The position numbers and the translations under genes were made by a program. Positions 54,295 through 63,531 of a stretch of DNA of 64,000 nt are shown here, one piece after another (position 1 is the stretch's first letter; the number at the start of each line of letters is the position of its first letter). The DNA lies in NCBI RefSeq assembly GCF_007743815.1, contig NZ_CP036265.1, positions 1,142,501-1,206,500 of the forward strand. The letters run 5' to 3'. Source of the DNA: Alienimonas californiensis (GTDB lineage Bacteria; Planctomycetota; Planctomycetia; Planctomycetales; Planctomycetaceae). Under the pieces are notes generated by a model. It saw nothing but the letters and a program-made list of their open reading frames with translations. It did not search any database and was not told the origin of the DNA.

Positions 54295-55431
54295 TCACAG
54301 CGCCTCCCGGCAGGCGCGGTAGAAGTCGCCCCAGCCGTCGCGTTCCTTGACGACGGTTTGCAAATATTCCTGCCAGACGAGGCGGTCCTGCACCGGGTCC
54401 TTGACGATCGCCCCGGTGATGCCGCTGGCGAGGTCGCGGGCGTTTAGTTTGCCGTCGCCGTAAAAGGCGGCCATCGCCGTGCCGCTGTTGACCACGCTGA
54501 TCGCCTCCGCCGCGGAGAGCGTGCCGCTGGGGCTTTTTAACTTCGTCTTGCCGTCGTCCGTCAGGCCGTCGCGGAGTTCGCGGAAGACCGTCACCACCCG
54601 GCGGACCTCCTCCAGCGCCGGGGCCTCCGCCGGCAGTTCCAGGGCCCGGCCGAGCTGTTCGCTGCGGCTGCGGACGATTTCCACCTCGTCCTCCAAATTG
54701 TCCGGCACCGGCAGCACGACGGTATTAAAGCGCCGCATCAGGGCCGAACTCAGCTCGTTCACGCCGCGGTCGCGGTTGTTGGCGGTGGCGATGACGTTGA
54801 AGCCGCGCTGGGCCTGCACCTCCGTATTCAATTCCGGCACCGGCAGGGATTTTTCGGAGAGGATGGTGATGAGCGTGTCCTGCACCTCGCTGGGGATGCG
54901 GGTCAGTTCCTCTACCCGGCAGATGGTGCCGGTCGCCATCGCCCGCAGCATGGGGGATTCGGTCATCGCCGCTTCGCTGGGGCCCTCGGCCAACAACCGG
55001 GCGTAGTTCCAGCCGTACCGCAGGGCAGATTCGTCCGTGCCGGCGGTGCCCTGCACCAACAGCGTGCTGTTCCCGCTGATCGCCGCGGCGAGGTGCTCGC
55101 TGACCCACGATTTCGCCGTGCCCGGCACGCCATAGAGAAGCAGCGCCCGGTCGGTGGCGAGGGTGGCGACGGCGATCTCGATCAGGCGCTCGTTGCCCAC
55201 ATATTTCGGCGTGATCGTCGTGCCGTCGGCCAGCGTGCCGCCCAATAAATACTGCTTCACCGCCCAGGGGGAGAGGTTCCAGTTCGGCGGCTTGGGCTTG
55301 TCGTCGACCGCGGCGAGGGCGGCCAGTTCGTGGGCGTATTCCTCCTCCGCGTGCCGACGCAGGACCGTGGCCTGATCGACCTTCGGCTTGTTCGCGGCGG
55401 GCGCCGGGGGGGAGTTCGTCTTGGCGGCCAT
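54295..55431 (-). CDS. MoxR-type AAA+ ATPase
   Basis: A 378-residue AAA+ protein. Walker A is GVPGTAKS (101-108), the Walker B region TICRVEELTR (169-178) has Glu-Glu where the usual Asp-Glu stands, sensor 1 is ATANNRDRG (216-223) and the arginine finger region is ALMRRFN (230-236). The N-terminal 80 residues are a divergent helical extension. MoxR proteins remodel or load metal or cofactor onto partner proteins in an ATP-dependent way. It lies 30 bases after the DUF5691-like gene, so it is probably co-transcribed. Confidence 0.9.
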   Translation of the reverse strand: MAAKTNSPPAPAANKPKVDQATVLRRHAEEEYAHELAALAAVDDKPKPPNWNLSPWAVKQYLLGGTLADGTTITPKYVGNERLIEIAVATLATDRALLLYGVPGTAKSWVSEHLAAAISGNSTLLVQGTAGTDESALRYGWNYARLLAEGPSEAAMTESPMLRAMATGTICRVEELTRIPSEVQDTLITILSEKSLPVPELNTEVQAQRGFNVIATANNRDRGVNELSSALMRRFNTVVLPVPDNLEDEVEIVRSRSEQLGRALELPAEAPALEEVRRVVTVFRELRDGLTDDGKTKLKSPSGTLSAAEAISVVNSGTAMAAFYGDGKLNARDLASGITGAIVKDPVQDRLVWQEYLQTVVKERDGWGDFYRACREAL

Positions 55432-55461
55432 CGGGCGTTCCGGGAGGACTGACAGGAGGAA

Positions 55462-57090
55462 TTAGGGGAGGAGTTCGTGCAGGCGGCGCCGCAGCAGCGC
55501 CGCGGCGGAGGCCCGTTCGAGCCAATTGGGCAGGTCGTGCGGTGCCGGCCAGCCGGGGGGCAGGTCGGCGAGGACCGCCGGCGGGAGGCGTTCGAGCACG
55601 CGGCCGATCGGCTCCTGCCATTTCCAATAGTCGTACCCCCGCTTGCCGTCGCCGGCCTCGATCGCGGCGACAACGGCCCGGGCGAAGTCGTCCGGCCACG
55701 GGTCCGGCACGGCGTTCCAGAGCAGCGCCCCCAATTCCTCCGGCGCCTTCGCCACCGCCTTCGCAGTCAGCAACGGCCGGACGAAATCGGCCGCGGCGGC
55801 CGGGGGCAGGGCGGCGATGAATTCAGTCAGCGACTCGCCCGCCGCCGGCACGGCCGCGGCGGCCTTCTTGCCGCGACGGGCGCGGTTCAATTGAGCGCAC
55901 GCCCACTCCGACAGCGCCGGCGCCCACCCGGCGGCGACCGTCGCGTCGGTCGTCGCGAAGCGGGCGGCGGCGGCGGTCCAGCCGGCGAGCACGTCCTCGC
56001 CGTGCTCCGCCGGCTCCGCCAGGGCGATGAGGTCCGCGGGCTCCCGGCCGAAGCGGTCCAACCAATGCGACGGCGGCACGCTCGCCAAGGCACGCACCAG
56101 TCGTTCGGCCCGCACGCCGCGGCCGCCCGCCGCCCCCTTCGCCGGCTCCGTCGCCAGCAGACCCCAGTCGATGCCCGCGTCGCCCTCGATCTGCTGCCCG
56201 GAGGCGGGGGGCAGCGTGACGACCAGCTTCGCCTTGAGCCGTCCCGCAACGTCCAGCAGGGCGTCCGCCGCCGCGCGGCGGGCCGCGGCGAAGGCGGAGT
56301 CCGGCAGGCCGAGCAGCAGATTCTCCGCGACCGCCGGCAGGGCCTTACTGCGGTCGGCGAGGGCCGCCTCCAGAAAGGGCTCGTCCGCCGCGGAGAGGCC
56401 CGTCTCGAAGGTCTCCAGCAACGCGGCCCGGCGGAAGGCGGTTTCGCCTTTCCACGTCTCCTCCAAGGCGGCCCGGGCGGCGGCAGGGTCGGCGGCCCGC
56501 CAGCGCCGCAGGGCGTTCAGGCGCGTGCCGAAGTGATCGGCGGCGAACGCCTCCGCCAGATCGGCGGGAGCCTTCCCTTCGGACGCGGGCGTCGGGCCGG
56601 CGGCCTGCTCCGAGACCCAGGCCCAGTCCGGGTTGAACCCGGCGAGCCAGCGGCCGCGGGGTCCGGCGGCCGCGGCGACCGCCGCCCGAATCGCCGTCGT
56701 CCGGCCGCCGCGGGCGCCGGCGCCGGAGGAGGCGACCCCGAACGCGGCCGGCAACGTCCGCGGCGGCAGGCTCAGGCCGCGGTCGACCAGCCGTTCGCAC
56801 ACCTCCCGCAGCAGGACGGGATGCTCCTCGCAGACGGCGGCCACGACCGCCGCCAACTCTGGCGGAGCGGGGGGAACGGCCCTGTCGTCGCAGGGTTCCG
56901 GCACCGCGGGGGCGGGCGCCGCTTCACGACCCGCCTGCTCCCAGAGATCCGCGGCCGCGGCGGCCAGCAGGAACCGTGTCTCCGGCGTGTCTCCCTCACG
57001 GGAGACATACGGGAGTTCCTCGGGAGTCAGATCCGCCGCGGGACCGGCCTTGGCGAGACCGACGACGGCGGCGCGGACGCGTTCGTTCAT
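55462..57090 (-). CDS. DUF5691-like helical protein
   Basis: A 542-residue cytoplasmic protein, predicted all-helical with repeating pairs (AAREALLA-type segments), beginning MNERVRAAVVGLAKAG. No catalytic motif is seen. Its build suits an alpha-solenoid scaffold. It matches proteins annotated as DUF5691 that occur with MoxR and SWIM proteins. Its ATG at 57090 overlaps the SWIM stop by four bases; the frame is open further upstream but that part lies over the SWIM gene. Confidence 0.75.
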   Translation of the reverse strand: MNERVRAAVVGLAKAGPAADLTPEELPYVSREGDTPETRFLLAAAAADLWEQAGREAAPAPAVPEPCDDRAVPPAPPELAAVVAAVCEEHPVLLREVCERLVDRGLSLPPRTLPAAFGVASSGAGARGGRTTAIRAAVAAAAGPRGRWLAGFNPDWAWVSEQAAGPTPASEGKAPADLAEAFAADHFGTRLNALRRWRAADPAAARAALEETWKGETAFRRAALLETFETGLSAADEPFLEAALADRSKALPAVAENLLLGLPDSAFAAARRAAADALLDVAGRLKAKLVVTLPPASGQQIEGDAGIDWGLLATEPAKGAAGGRGVRAERLVRALASVPPSHWLDRFGREPADLIALAEPAEHGEDVLAGWTAAAARFATTDATVAAGWAPALSEWACAQLNRARRGKKAAAAVPAAGESLTEFIAALPPAAAADFVRPLLTAKAVAKAPEELGALLWNAVPDPWPDDFARAVVAAIEAGDGKRGYDYWKWQEPIGRVLERLPPAVLADLPPGWPAPHDLPNWLERASAAALLRRRLHELLP

Positions 57091-58457
57091 CGCGGCGCTC
57101 CCGACGCCAAGGCGTCGGCTTGGGGGGCGGGCACACCGGCGTCCCACCGCAGCGGGCGGAACCGCGGACCGCCGGGGGCGTCGGTGACGTACTCGCCGGC
57201 CACCGTCAGCGGGCGGCCGCCGCTCTCGGCGAGCAACCCCCACCACTCGCCCCGGGTCAGCCGCACGCCGGCGCCGGACTCGTCCCGCAACCACCAGGCC
57301 CCGTCGTCCACCAACGGCGTCACTCCCCCGAGCAACCCTGAAAACGTCGTGCGAAACGGGCAGGCGGCCAGTTCGTCCGCGACGTCGTTCAACAAGCCTG
57401 CGACGCCCGCCCCCGGCGGCAGCGGCACGGGCACCGGCTCCGCCTCACGGCCGACCACGACCGCCCGGCGGGGGGCGGCGGAGGGGTGGAACGCCAACTC
57501 CATCGCCTGGACGCAGCCCTCGACGAACGTCTCCACGAACCCCTGCCCGCCGGCGCCCCCGTAGGCCGCGAACTGCACCACCTCGGCGGTACGGTCGGTC
57601 ATGACCCCCTTCAACCACGTCCGCCGACCGCGGACGCGGTCCTCCTCCCACTCGACCGTTCCGAGAGTCAGCCAGGCGTCATTGACTCTCTCCCCGGAGT
57701 CAACTGTCTCCCGTTCCGTGCGGCTCCAGCCGATCAGCGTGCGGACGTCCTCCCGCAGCTCCTCCGGCAGGGCATCCTGGTTCTGATAGGCGGCGACCAG
57801 CAACCGCAGGACGGCGCAGCCGGAAAGCAGCCGCTCCGGCCAGTCCGGGCCGCTGCCGGGGATCTCGGAGAGGGCCCGCAGCCGGGCGGCGAGGCCGGGG
57901 GCCTGGGCGTCCACCAATCGGGCGGCCTGCTCCTCGAAGGGGCCGGGGCCGCTGGTTTCCAACTCCGCCAGCCCCTGCCGCAGGCGGTCGTCCAGCCAGA
58001 GGTTCAGCCGGTCCAGCCCGTCGGCGATCTTTGCCTCCCGGGCGGCCCGGCGTTTGGCTTGGGCGGCGGGGTCGGCCGGCTTGCTGGAGGCGGCCTTCGT
58101 GGCCTTGGCCTGAGCGGTGGAGGAGCGTTTGGAGAGCCACTCCGCGACCCAGTCCGGCGGCTCGCCGGCGGGGCAGAAGGCGTCGCTGCCCGCGGCGCCG
58201 ATCAGCAAACCCAACGTGTGCTTGCAGGGCAATTTGCGGCTGGGACAACTGCACTTCCAGGCCGGCCCGGCCAGATCGACCCGCACCTGATACGGCGTTT
58301 TCCCGCTGCCCCGGAAGGCCCCCCACAGGGCGGCGTCGGACCGGCCGCGGTCGCTCCACTTGGCGGCCTGCCCGGCGAGTTTGCGGCCGTTCTTCAAGCT
58401 CGCCGCATCCGGGGCGAGGCCCTCGGTCCATTCGACGGTGAGCAGCGCGGCGGACAC
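57087..58457 (-). CDS. SWIM zinc-finger protein
   Basis: A 456-residue cytoplasmic protein. The SWIM motif CSCPSRKLPCKH (Cys69, Cys71, Cys78, His80, counting from the GTG) is complete and would bind zinc; such fingers bind DNA, RNA or protein. A helical, Lys/Ala-rich linker leads to a larger beta-rich region (AWLTLGTVEWEEDRVRGRRT). The GTG at 58457 is preferred because GAGG stands nine bases upstream; a TTG at 58472 is the alternative. It is the first gene of the five-gene cluster. Confidence 0.85.
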   Translation of the reverse strand: MSAALLTVEWTEGLAPDAASLKNGRKLAGQAAKWSDRGRSDAALWGAFRGSGKTPYQVRVDLAGPAWKCSCPSRKLPCKHTLGLLIGAAGSDAFCPAGEPPDWVAEWLSKRSSTAQAKATKAASSKPADPAAQAKRRAAREAKIADGLDRLNLWLDDRLRQGLAELETSGPGPFEEQAARLVDAQAPGLAARLRALSEIPGSGPDWPERLLSGCAVLRLLVAAYQNQDALPEELREDVRTLIGWSRTERETVDSGERVNDAWLTLGTVEWEEDRVRGRRTWLKGVMTDRTAEVVQFAAYGGAGGQGFVETFVEGCVQAMELAFHPSAAPRRAVVVGREAEPVPVPLPPGAGVAGLLNDVADELAACPFRTTFSGLLGGVTPLVDDGAWWLRDESGAGVRLTRGEWWGLLAESGGRPLTVAGEYVTDAPGGPRFRPLRWDAGVPAPQADALASGAPR

Positions 58458-58630
58458 GGCGGCGAACCTCAAATCGCACCGGGGACAGAAGAAGTGTGCG
58501 CACGTTCATGTGTCGTCGCAACCTCGACCGGGGGAGTTTGCGGAACGAATCAGAAATTTCCTCTCCGGCCGGAACGGTCGGATCCTAAGCGGGACGCATG
58601 CGCCTCGCTGGGGCGGGAGGCGGACGCGGC

Positions 58631-59203
58631 TCACGCTGGCCAGGGGACTTCCAGAAACCGCGGTTTCCACTTCGCCGGGTCCTGCGGCGGGAAGCCCTGC
58701 GGCGGGAGGTCCAGCAGGGCGACGGTGCGGGGGGTCGCACGCCAGCAGGCGCCGGGGTTCAATAAATACGCCGACCGGTCGCCGAACCGCCGGCGTTCCC
58801 AGGTCGGCCGGTGGGTGTGGCCGCTGAGGATTATATCGTGGAAGGTCCCGTCGAGGCCGTGTTCGGCGAATTCCTCGTGCTCCCAGGTCGTGCCGTGGGT
58901 GACGCAGAGGCGGACGCCGTCCACTTCCAGCAGTGCCGGGTCGCCGTAATCAATCCCGCGTTCCGCGGCGAGGGCCTTGAGGGCGGCGGGGTCGCGGTCG
59001 TTGTTGCCGGGAACGAGGTACACCGGCCGGCCGTCGGCGACGCGGGCCAGTTCCTTCAACACGCCGTGCGGGGAGTAGCGCCCGCCGCCCACGTCGCCGC
59101 AGTGCAGGAAGAGGTCCGGAGCGTGGGCGTTGAGAACCGCCAGCGCCGCGGCGGTCTCGGGGACGCGGCCGTGGGTGTCGGAGAGAACGGCGAGTCGGGT
59201 CAC
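58631..59203 (-). CDS. Calcineurin-like metallophosphoesterase (YfcE-type)
   Basis: A 190-residue cytoplasmic protein with all the metal-binding motifs of the family in order: DTHGR, HCGDVGG, PGNNDRD, CVTHGT and LSGHTHRPTWE, ending with a LLNPGACWR strand. YfcE/Vps29-like enzymes cleave phosphodiesters. The substrate is unknown. It starts with GTG at 59203, since no better start stands before DTHG. Divergent from the propeller gene with 135 bases between. Confidence 0.88.
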   Translation of the reverse strand: MTRLAVLSDTHGRVPETAAALAVLNAHAPDLFLHCGDVGGGRYSPHGVLKELARVADGRPVYLVPGNNDRDPAALKALAAERGIDYGDPALLEVDGVRLCVTHGTTWEHEEFAEHGLDGTFHDIILSGHTHRPTWERRRFGDRSAYLLNPGACWRATPRTVALLDLPPQGFPPQDPAKWKPRFLEVPWPA

Positions 59204-59338
59204 GGCGGGCCGGGAGAAACAGAAGGGAAAAGACGGACGACGGCAGGGGGCGATCCGCGGGGGCGGTCGCGGGGTTGGGAAGGATATCGTCTCGGGCTCT
59301 CCTCCGTTCCCGCCCCCGTTCCCCCTCCGAATCGCCCG

Positions 59339-60832
59339 ATGCCCCGCTCGCGTCTCGCTCCTGCCCTCGCCAGCGTTTGCCTGCTGGGTTTGACCGCGTC
59401 GCCGGGCGCCGCCGCGGAGGGCGAGGAGTGGTCCCAGTGGCGCGGCCCGGGCCGCGCCGGCGCGATCCCGCTGCCCGCCGACGCCCCCGCCCTGCGGACC
59501 GACGCCCCCGCGGACGGCCTGAAGCCGGCGTGGATCGCCAAGATCGAAGGCGCCAGCGGCGGCTGGGCCAGCCCGGTGGTCGCCGACGGCCGGGTCTTCC
59601 TCGCCGTCGCGGGACGGGTGAAGCGGGAGGGCGTGGAACTGCCCCCGCCGAAGTATCCGCCCCTGCCGGAGGGCGAGGACGACGACCTGCCCGCGGGCGA
59701 ACTGGATGAATACGAGCGCAACCGCCGGGCCGAGAGCCTCGAGCGCCGCAAGCTCGAATACACCGGCCGGGAGGTCGTGCACTGCTTCGACGCCGCCACC
59801 GGCGAGACGCTGTGGACGAACGAGCGCGACGCCGCCGTCACCCGCTTCCCGCAGTCCAGCACCCCGGCGGTCGCCGGCGACAAGCTCGTCTGCCTCGGCG
59901 GCGACCGCGTGCTGCGGGCGCTGGACGTCAAAACGGGCGAGAAGGTCTGGGAAACGACCCTGCCGGGCGAAGTGGACGGGGAGCAGATTTCGTCCTCCCC
60001 CGCCATCCTGGAAGACGGCGACGGCGGCGGCACGATCGTCCTGCTGGCCGACGGCCTGTACGGCGTGGACCTCGCCGATGGCGCCCTGCTGTGGGAGAAC
60101 GCGGAACTGGGCGGCCGCGATTCCAGCCCCGCGCTCTGGGACGGGCTGGCGATCGTGAACGTCGACGGGGGGGCGACCGTCGCCGTGAACCTCGCCGACG
60201 GAGAGGAAGCCTGGCGGTTGGAGGAGACCGGCGCCTCCCGCTCCTCCCCGGTCGTCACGACGACGGCCGCCGACGAGCCCCGCCTGCTGACGTTCGGCGG
60301 CAGCCGCAAGGGCGGCCTGCGGTGCTTCGCCCTGAACGGGGCCGAGGAGCCCGAACTGCTGTGGGCCTATCAACAACTCTCCGACCCCGGCGCCAGCCCG
60401 GTCGTCGCCGGGGACCTGGTGCTCGCCCCCGGCGACCGCCGGTTGGACTGCGTGAGCCTGGAGGACGGAAGCGGCCTGTGGACGGCCCGGCTGGACCTCG
60501 CCAAGCCGCGGTACACCTCCCCCGCGGCCGTCGTCACCGGGGACGGCGGCGTCGGCCTGTATACCTTCGGCCGCCTGCTGGCCTTCGACCTGACCGCCGA
60601 GGAGTTCCGCCCCCGCTACGACCTCTCCGTCGGCCCCGAGGGCCTCGCCAAGACGGAGGATCAATGGCGGGAGGAATTGAACGTCTCCCCCGGCGACCCG
60701 GAGGGCGTGGCGAAGTACGACCGGGTGATCACCCGCGCCGGCCTGCTGGACTGCGCCAGCCCCGCCGTGGCCGAGGGCCGCGTGTATCTGCGGCTGCGGA
60801 ACCACCTCGTCTGCTACGATTTGACGAAGTAA
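59339..60832 (+). CDS. PQQ-like beta-propeller protein, secreted
   Basis: A 497-residue protein with a signal peptide (ALASVCLLGLTASPGAAA). The mature part has repeated propeller blades with a WxxxxxD-type rhythm, e.g. WSQWRGPGR, CFDAATGETLWTNE, ALDVKTGEKVWETTL, GVDLADGALLWENA, and AVNLADGEEAWRLEE, the tryptophan-docking repeat of PQQ-binding-like proteins. These are usually cofactor-free or PQQ-using outer-face proteins in planctomycetes. No catalytic set of PQQ dehydrogenase is seen. ATG at 59339. Confidence 0.88.
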   Translation: MPRSRLAPALASVCLLGLTASPGAAAEGEEWSQWRGPGRAGAIPLPADAPALRTDAPADGLKPAWIAKIEGASGGWASPVVADGRVFLAVAGRVKREGVELPPPKYPPLPEGEDDDLPAGELDEYERNRRAESLERRKLEYTGREVVHCFDAATGETLWTNERDAAVTRFPQSSTPAVAGDKLVCLGGDRVLRALDVKTGEKVWETTLPGEVDGEQISSSPAILEDGDGGGTIVLLADGLYGVDLADGALLWENAELGGRDSSPALWDGLAIVNVDGGATVAVNLADGEEAWRLEETGASRSSPVVTTTAADEPRLLTFGGSRKGGLRCFALNGAEEPELLWAYQQLSDPGASPVVAGDLVLAPGDRRLDCVSLEDGSGLWTARLDLAKPRYTSPAAVVTGDGGVGLYTFGRLLAFDLTAEEFRPRYDLSVGPEGLAKTEDQWREELNVSPGDPEGVAKYDRVITRAGLLDCASPAVAEGRVYLRLRNHLVCYDLTK

Positions 60833-60847
60833 AGGGACGTATTGAAC

Positions 60848-61026
60848 TCCCCTCGCCCCCTTTTGGGGGAGAGGGGTCGGGGGTGAGGGGGCAGCGGCGC
60901 CCGCTTGCGGTTCACCGTCCGCCGGCTCGTCCGTCGTCCGGTCCGTCACCGCAGAGAGCGGAGACGGGTGAACCGTTCGCCCACCCTCACCCCCGGCCCC
61001 TCTCCCTCGAGGGAGAGGGGAGAAGG
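60848..61026. repeat. Family C palindromic element
   Basis: CCCCTCGCCCCCTTTTGGGG, then GAGAGGGGTCGGGGGTGAGG, and after about 70 bases CACCCCCGGCCCCTCTCCCT with its mirror. It fills the convergent gap between the propeller and TPR genes and could work as a bidirectional terminator. Confidence 0.8.
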
Positions 61027-61029
61027 ACG

Positions 61030-61644
61030 CTATCGCCGGACGTCGGCGGGGGTTTTGACGGTCCAGTCCTTCTGCTTTGCCGCGGCGGCGGTTTGGGCGG
61101 CCTCGCGGGTGCGGCCGGTGCGGGCCTGCAACTCCGCGAGGTTCGCCAGGGCGATCGCGTGGTTCGGGTCGGCGGCCAACGCGGTCCGCAACTCGCGTTC
61201 GGCGCCGAGGGGGTCGCCGGTGCGCCTCAGCACGTAGGCGACTTCGACGTGCGGCCGCGGATCGCCCGGCCGGGCCGCCGCCCATTGGGCGGTCAGGGCG
61301 CGGGCCGCCTGCGGGCGGCCGGTGTTCAGATACAACTCGGCCAGCTTGTGGACGGTCGGCTGGTGGTCCGGGTCGAGGGCCAGCGTCTGTTTGTAGAGAG
61401 CCTCCGCCGGCCCGGGGCCGCGGAGCGTCTGCGTGGCGGCGGCGAGGTTGTGGCGGTAATCGGCCTCGGCGGGATCGTCCAGTGCCGCCCGCCGGAACTC
61501 CTCCGCCGCGGCGGCGGTTTGCCCTTGGGCGTACAGCTGCTTGCCCCGCATGTTCGCCGCGTGCCCGGCGAGTTGATGGCAGCCCGAGAGCGCCGCCGCG
61601 AGCGCGGCGCTTCCCAGAACGGCAACGGTCGTTCGCACGAACAT
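61030..61644 (-). CDS. Tetratricopeptide lipoprotein
   Basis: A 204-residue protein with lipobox LSGC (Cys22) and four or so TPR helix pairs (AQGQTAAAAEEFRRAALDDP, QTLALDPDHQPTVHKLAELY, LRTALAADPNHAIALANLAEL). TPR proteins scaffold other proteins at the membrane. Starts at ATG 61644. It lies downstream of the sulfatase unit on the same strand. Confidence 0.8.
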   Translation of the reverse strand: MFVRTTVAVLGSAALAAALSGCHQLAGHAANMRGKQLYAQGQTAAAAEEFRRAALDDPAEADYRHNLAAATQTLRGPGPAEALYKQTLALDPDHQPTVHKLAELYLNTGRPQAARALTAQWAAARPGDPRPHVEVAYVLRRTGDPLGAERELRTALAADPNHAIALANLAELQARTGRTREAAQTAAAAKQKDWTVKTPADVRR

Positions 61645-61698
61645 GCGCGGGGGATAGCGGTTCGCGCGCGAACCGCCAAGGCGAACCGACCGCGAGCC

Positions 61699-61824
61699 TC
61701 ACGCCCCGGCGGGCCGCCCCCCGGTGTGGGCGAGGGAGTCGACGTGCAGCTCGACGCTGCGGGCCAGATCGAACACGACCTCCCGCGGCGCGGCGATCAC
61801 GGTCGTGAGTTCGAGAACCGGCAC
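61699..61824 (-). pseudogene. Truncated SRPBCC-domain gene remnant
   Basis: A 41-codon frame starting with GTG at 61824, seven bases after the sulfatase stop. It reads MPVLELTTVIAAPREVVFDL then ARSVELHVDSLAHTGGRPAG and stops. This is very close to the start of SRPBCC (polyketide cyclase/START-like) proteins, which normally continue for another 100 or more residues. The stop TGA at 61699 ends it early, and no continuation is seen in any frame before the TPR gene. It is most likely a decayed gene that shared the sulfatase operon. A short functional peptide is less likely. Confidence 0.6.
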
Positions 61825-61831
61825 GGGCGGT

Positions 61832-63346
61832 TCAGTTCGCCGCCGCTTCGGACCGCCCCGCACGGTCGCCGGTCGCCGCGGAGAGCTTGGCGTCCAGTTT
61901 GGCGTTGAGATCCGCTTCGACCGCGGCGTAGGCCGGGTCGCCGGCGTGGTTCTTTTTGCCCAGCGGGTCGGCCTTGCGGTCGATCAGCAGGGCGGACCGC
62001 TCGCCGTTCGGCTGGCGGTAGCGGACGTAGTGGTAGTCCGCCGACGCGATCGAATCGCCCGCTTTGAACCGGGTGTAGGCGTGGTCGCGATGGGCGGCGG
62101 ACGGATCCTGCAAGACCGCGGCGAAGCTGCGGCCGTGGATCTCGCCCTCGGGGACCGGGACGCCGGCCAGTTCGCAGAGGGTGGGGTGCAGGTCGACGAA
62201 TTCGACGTAACTCGGGACCGCGGCGCCCCGGGCCACGCCGGGGCCGCTCATCCACAGGGCCGTGCGGAGGGCGTCGTGCAGCAGGGTGTTTTTCGCCCAC
62301 TGATTGTGCTCGCCCAGCAGCCAGCCGTGGTCGCCCAGGACGACCACGACGGTGTTCTCCGCCAGGCCCGTCTGCTCCAGCTTGTCCGTCACCCGCCCCA
62401 ATAAATCGTCGGCGTGGGAGACGGAGGCGGAATACCCCTGCTGCATCCGGCGGTGATAATCGTCGGAGTTGTATTTCACCTCGAACTTCATATCCAAGGT
62501 CATCGGGACGTAGGCGAACTGCTCCTTCACGCCGTTCAGCCCGGCCGGTTTGGGCTGCGGCCAATCGCGATACTCGGCCAGTTCAATTTTCGGCCGGGGA
62601 TAGAGGGCGTAGGTCTCCTCCGGGGAGAAGAACGGCATGTGCGGCTTGGCGAGGCCGCAGGCGAGGAAGAACGGCTCGCCCCCCGCGGCCAGGCGGTCGA
62701 GGTCGGCCATCGTTTTGGCGGCGATCAGGCCGTCGCTGGTTTCCAGCGGGTCGACCTCGCCGGCCTCCCACATCGGGACCTTCTTCACCGTTTTGCCGCC
62801 GGGCAGTTTGCGGGTCTCCTCGTTCGTCTTCATCCACGCCGCGGTGGCGTCGTTATAAAAATGCCGGCCGCCGATCGCCGGCTTCCAGGGGGTTTCGCTC
62901 CAACTGCGGTCGGCCGTGTCTTTGGGGTGATGAAAGATCTTGCCGTTGCTGATCGTCGTATAGCCCGCCTCCTTGAACCGCTGCGGCAGCGTCTTCGCGT
63001 TCGGGGCGTCGCGCTCGGCCCAGGTGAGGAAGTCCGGGAACCGCTCGCGGGTGGGATACAGCCCCGTCATCAGGCTGGCCCGGCTGGCGCCGCAGGTGGG
63101 CACCTGACAGTAGGCGTTCTCGAACCGCACGCCGGACTCGGCCAGACGGGTGAAGTTCGGCGTGACCATCCGCTCGTGGCCGTAGTCCGCGGTCTGGGGC
63201 CGCAGGTCGTCGATATAAAACAGCAGCACGTTCGGCCGGCCCGCCGACGGGGCCGGCGTCTCGGCGACCGGTTCCGCGGCGGACAGCGGCAAACCGACGG
63301 CGAATCCCGCCGCGACGAAGAGGAACGGGCGGAGCGGCGAACGCAT
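61832..63346 (-). CDS. Secreted type I sulfatase (iduronate-2-sulfatase-like)
   Basis: A 504-residue protein with a signal peptide ending near LSAAEP. The formylglycine motif is CGASRAS (Cys becomes formylglycine; C-x-A-x-R), followed by LMTGLYPTR. The opening LFYIDDLRPQTADYGHE (metal ligands Asp-Asp) and later LGDHGWLLGEHNQWAK (Asp, His) complete the active site. The overall order resembles iduronate-2- and choline-sulfatase groups. It removes sulfate from glycans or small sulfate esters outside the cytoplasm. Planctomycetes have many of these. ATG at 63346. The SRPBCC remnant follows. Confidence 0.93.
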   Translation of the reverse strand: MRSPLRPFLFVAAGFAVGLPLSAAEPVAETPAPSAGRPNVLLFYIDDLRPQTADYGHERMVTPNFTRLAESGVRFENAYCQVPTCGASRASLMTGLYPTRERFPDFLTWAERDAPNAKTLPQRFKEAGYTTISNGKIFHHPKDTADRSWSETPWKPAIGGRHFYNDATAAWMKTNEETRKLPGGKTVKKVPMWEAGEVDPLETSDGLIAAKTMADLDRLAAGGEPFFLACGLAKPHMPFFSPEETYALYPRPKIELAEYRDWPQPKPAGLNGVKEQFAYVPMTLDMKFEVKYNSDDYHRRMQQGYSASVSHADDLLGRVTDKLEQTGLAENTVVVVLGDHGWLLGEHNQWAKNTLLHDALRTALWMSGPGVARGAAVPSYVEFVDLHPTLCELAGVPVPEGEIHGRSFAAVLQDPSAAHRDHAYTRFKAGDSIASADYHYVRYRQPNGERSALLIDRKADPLGKKNHAGDPAYAAVEADLNAKLDAKLSAATGDRAGRSEAAAN

Positions 63347-63454
63347 CGGCGACACGGCGGAACGGGCGGGGAGCGGCGACGCCGCGGACGGCGGCGCGGG
63401 CCCAGCGTAGCCGGCCGCGGCGCCGCTCCGCCAAGCCGGCCGGCGCAGCCTCCC

Positions 63455-63515
63455 GTGAGCCCGAAGCGCAAGCGAGGCGCGCGACTCACCCACCTCGCTT
63501 GCGCTTCGGGCTCAC
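63455..63515. repeat. Palindromic repeat, family B
   Basis: GTGAGCCCGAAGCGCAAGCG (start of left arm) pairs with the arm ending at 63515, 109 bases upstream of the sulfatase start. The same unit is found inside a coding sequence at 19389-19449. Confidence 0.88.
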
Positions 63516-63531
63516 TCGGGGACGCCGGACG

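Noticed and set aside
58631-61702. Very long open frame on the minus strand across the phosphoesterase, propeller and TPR genes
   Set aside because: Only its first 190 codons at the 3' end form the phosphoesterase. The rest is opposite the propeller gene and has Arg/Gly/Pro composition without motifs; a product of GC-rich DNA with few stops.
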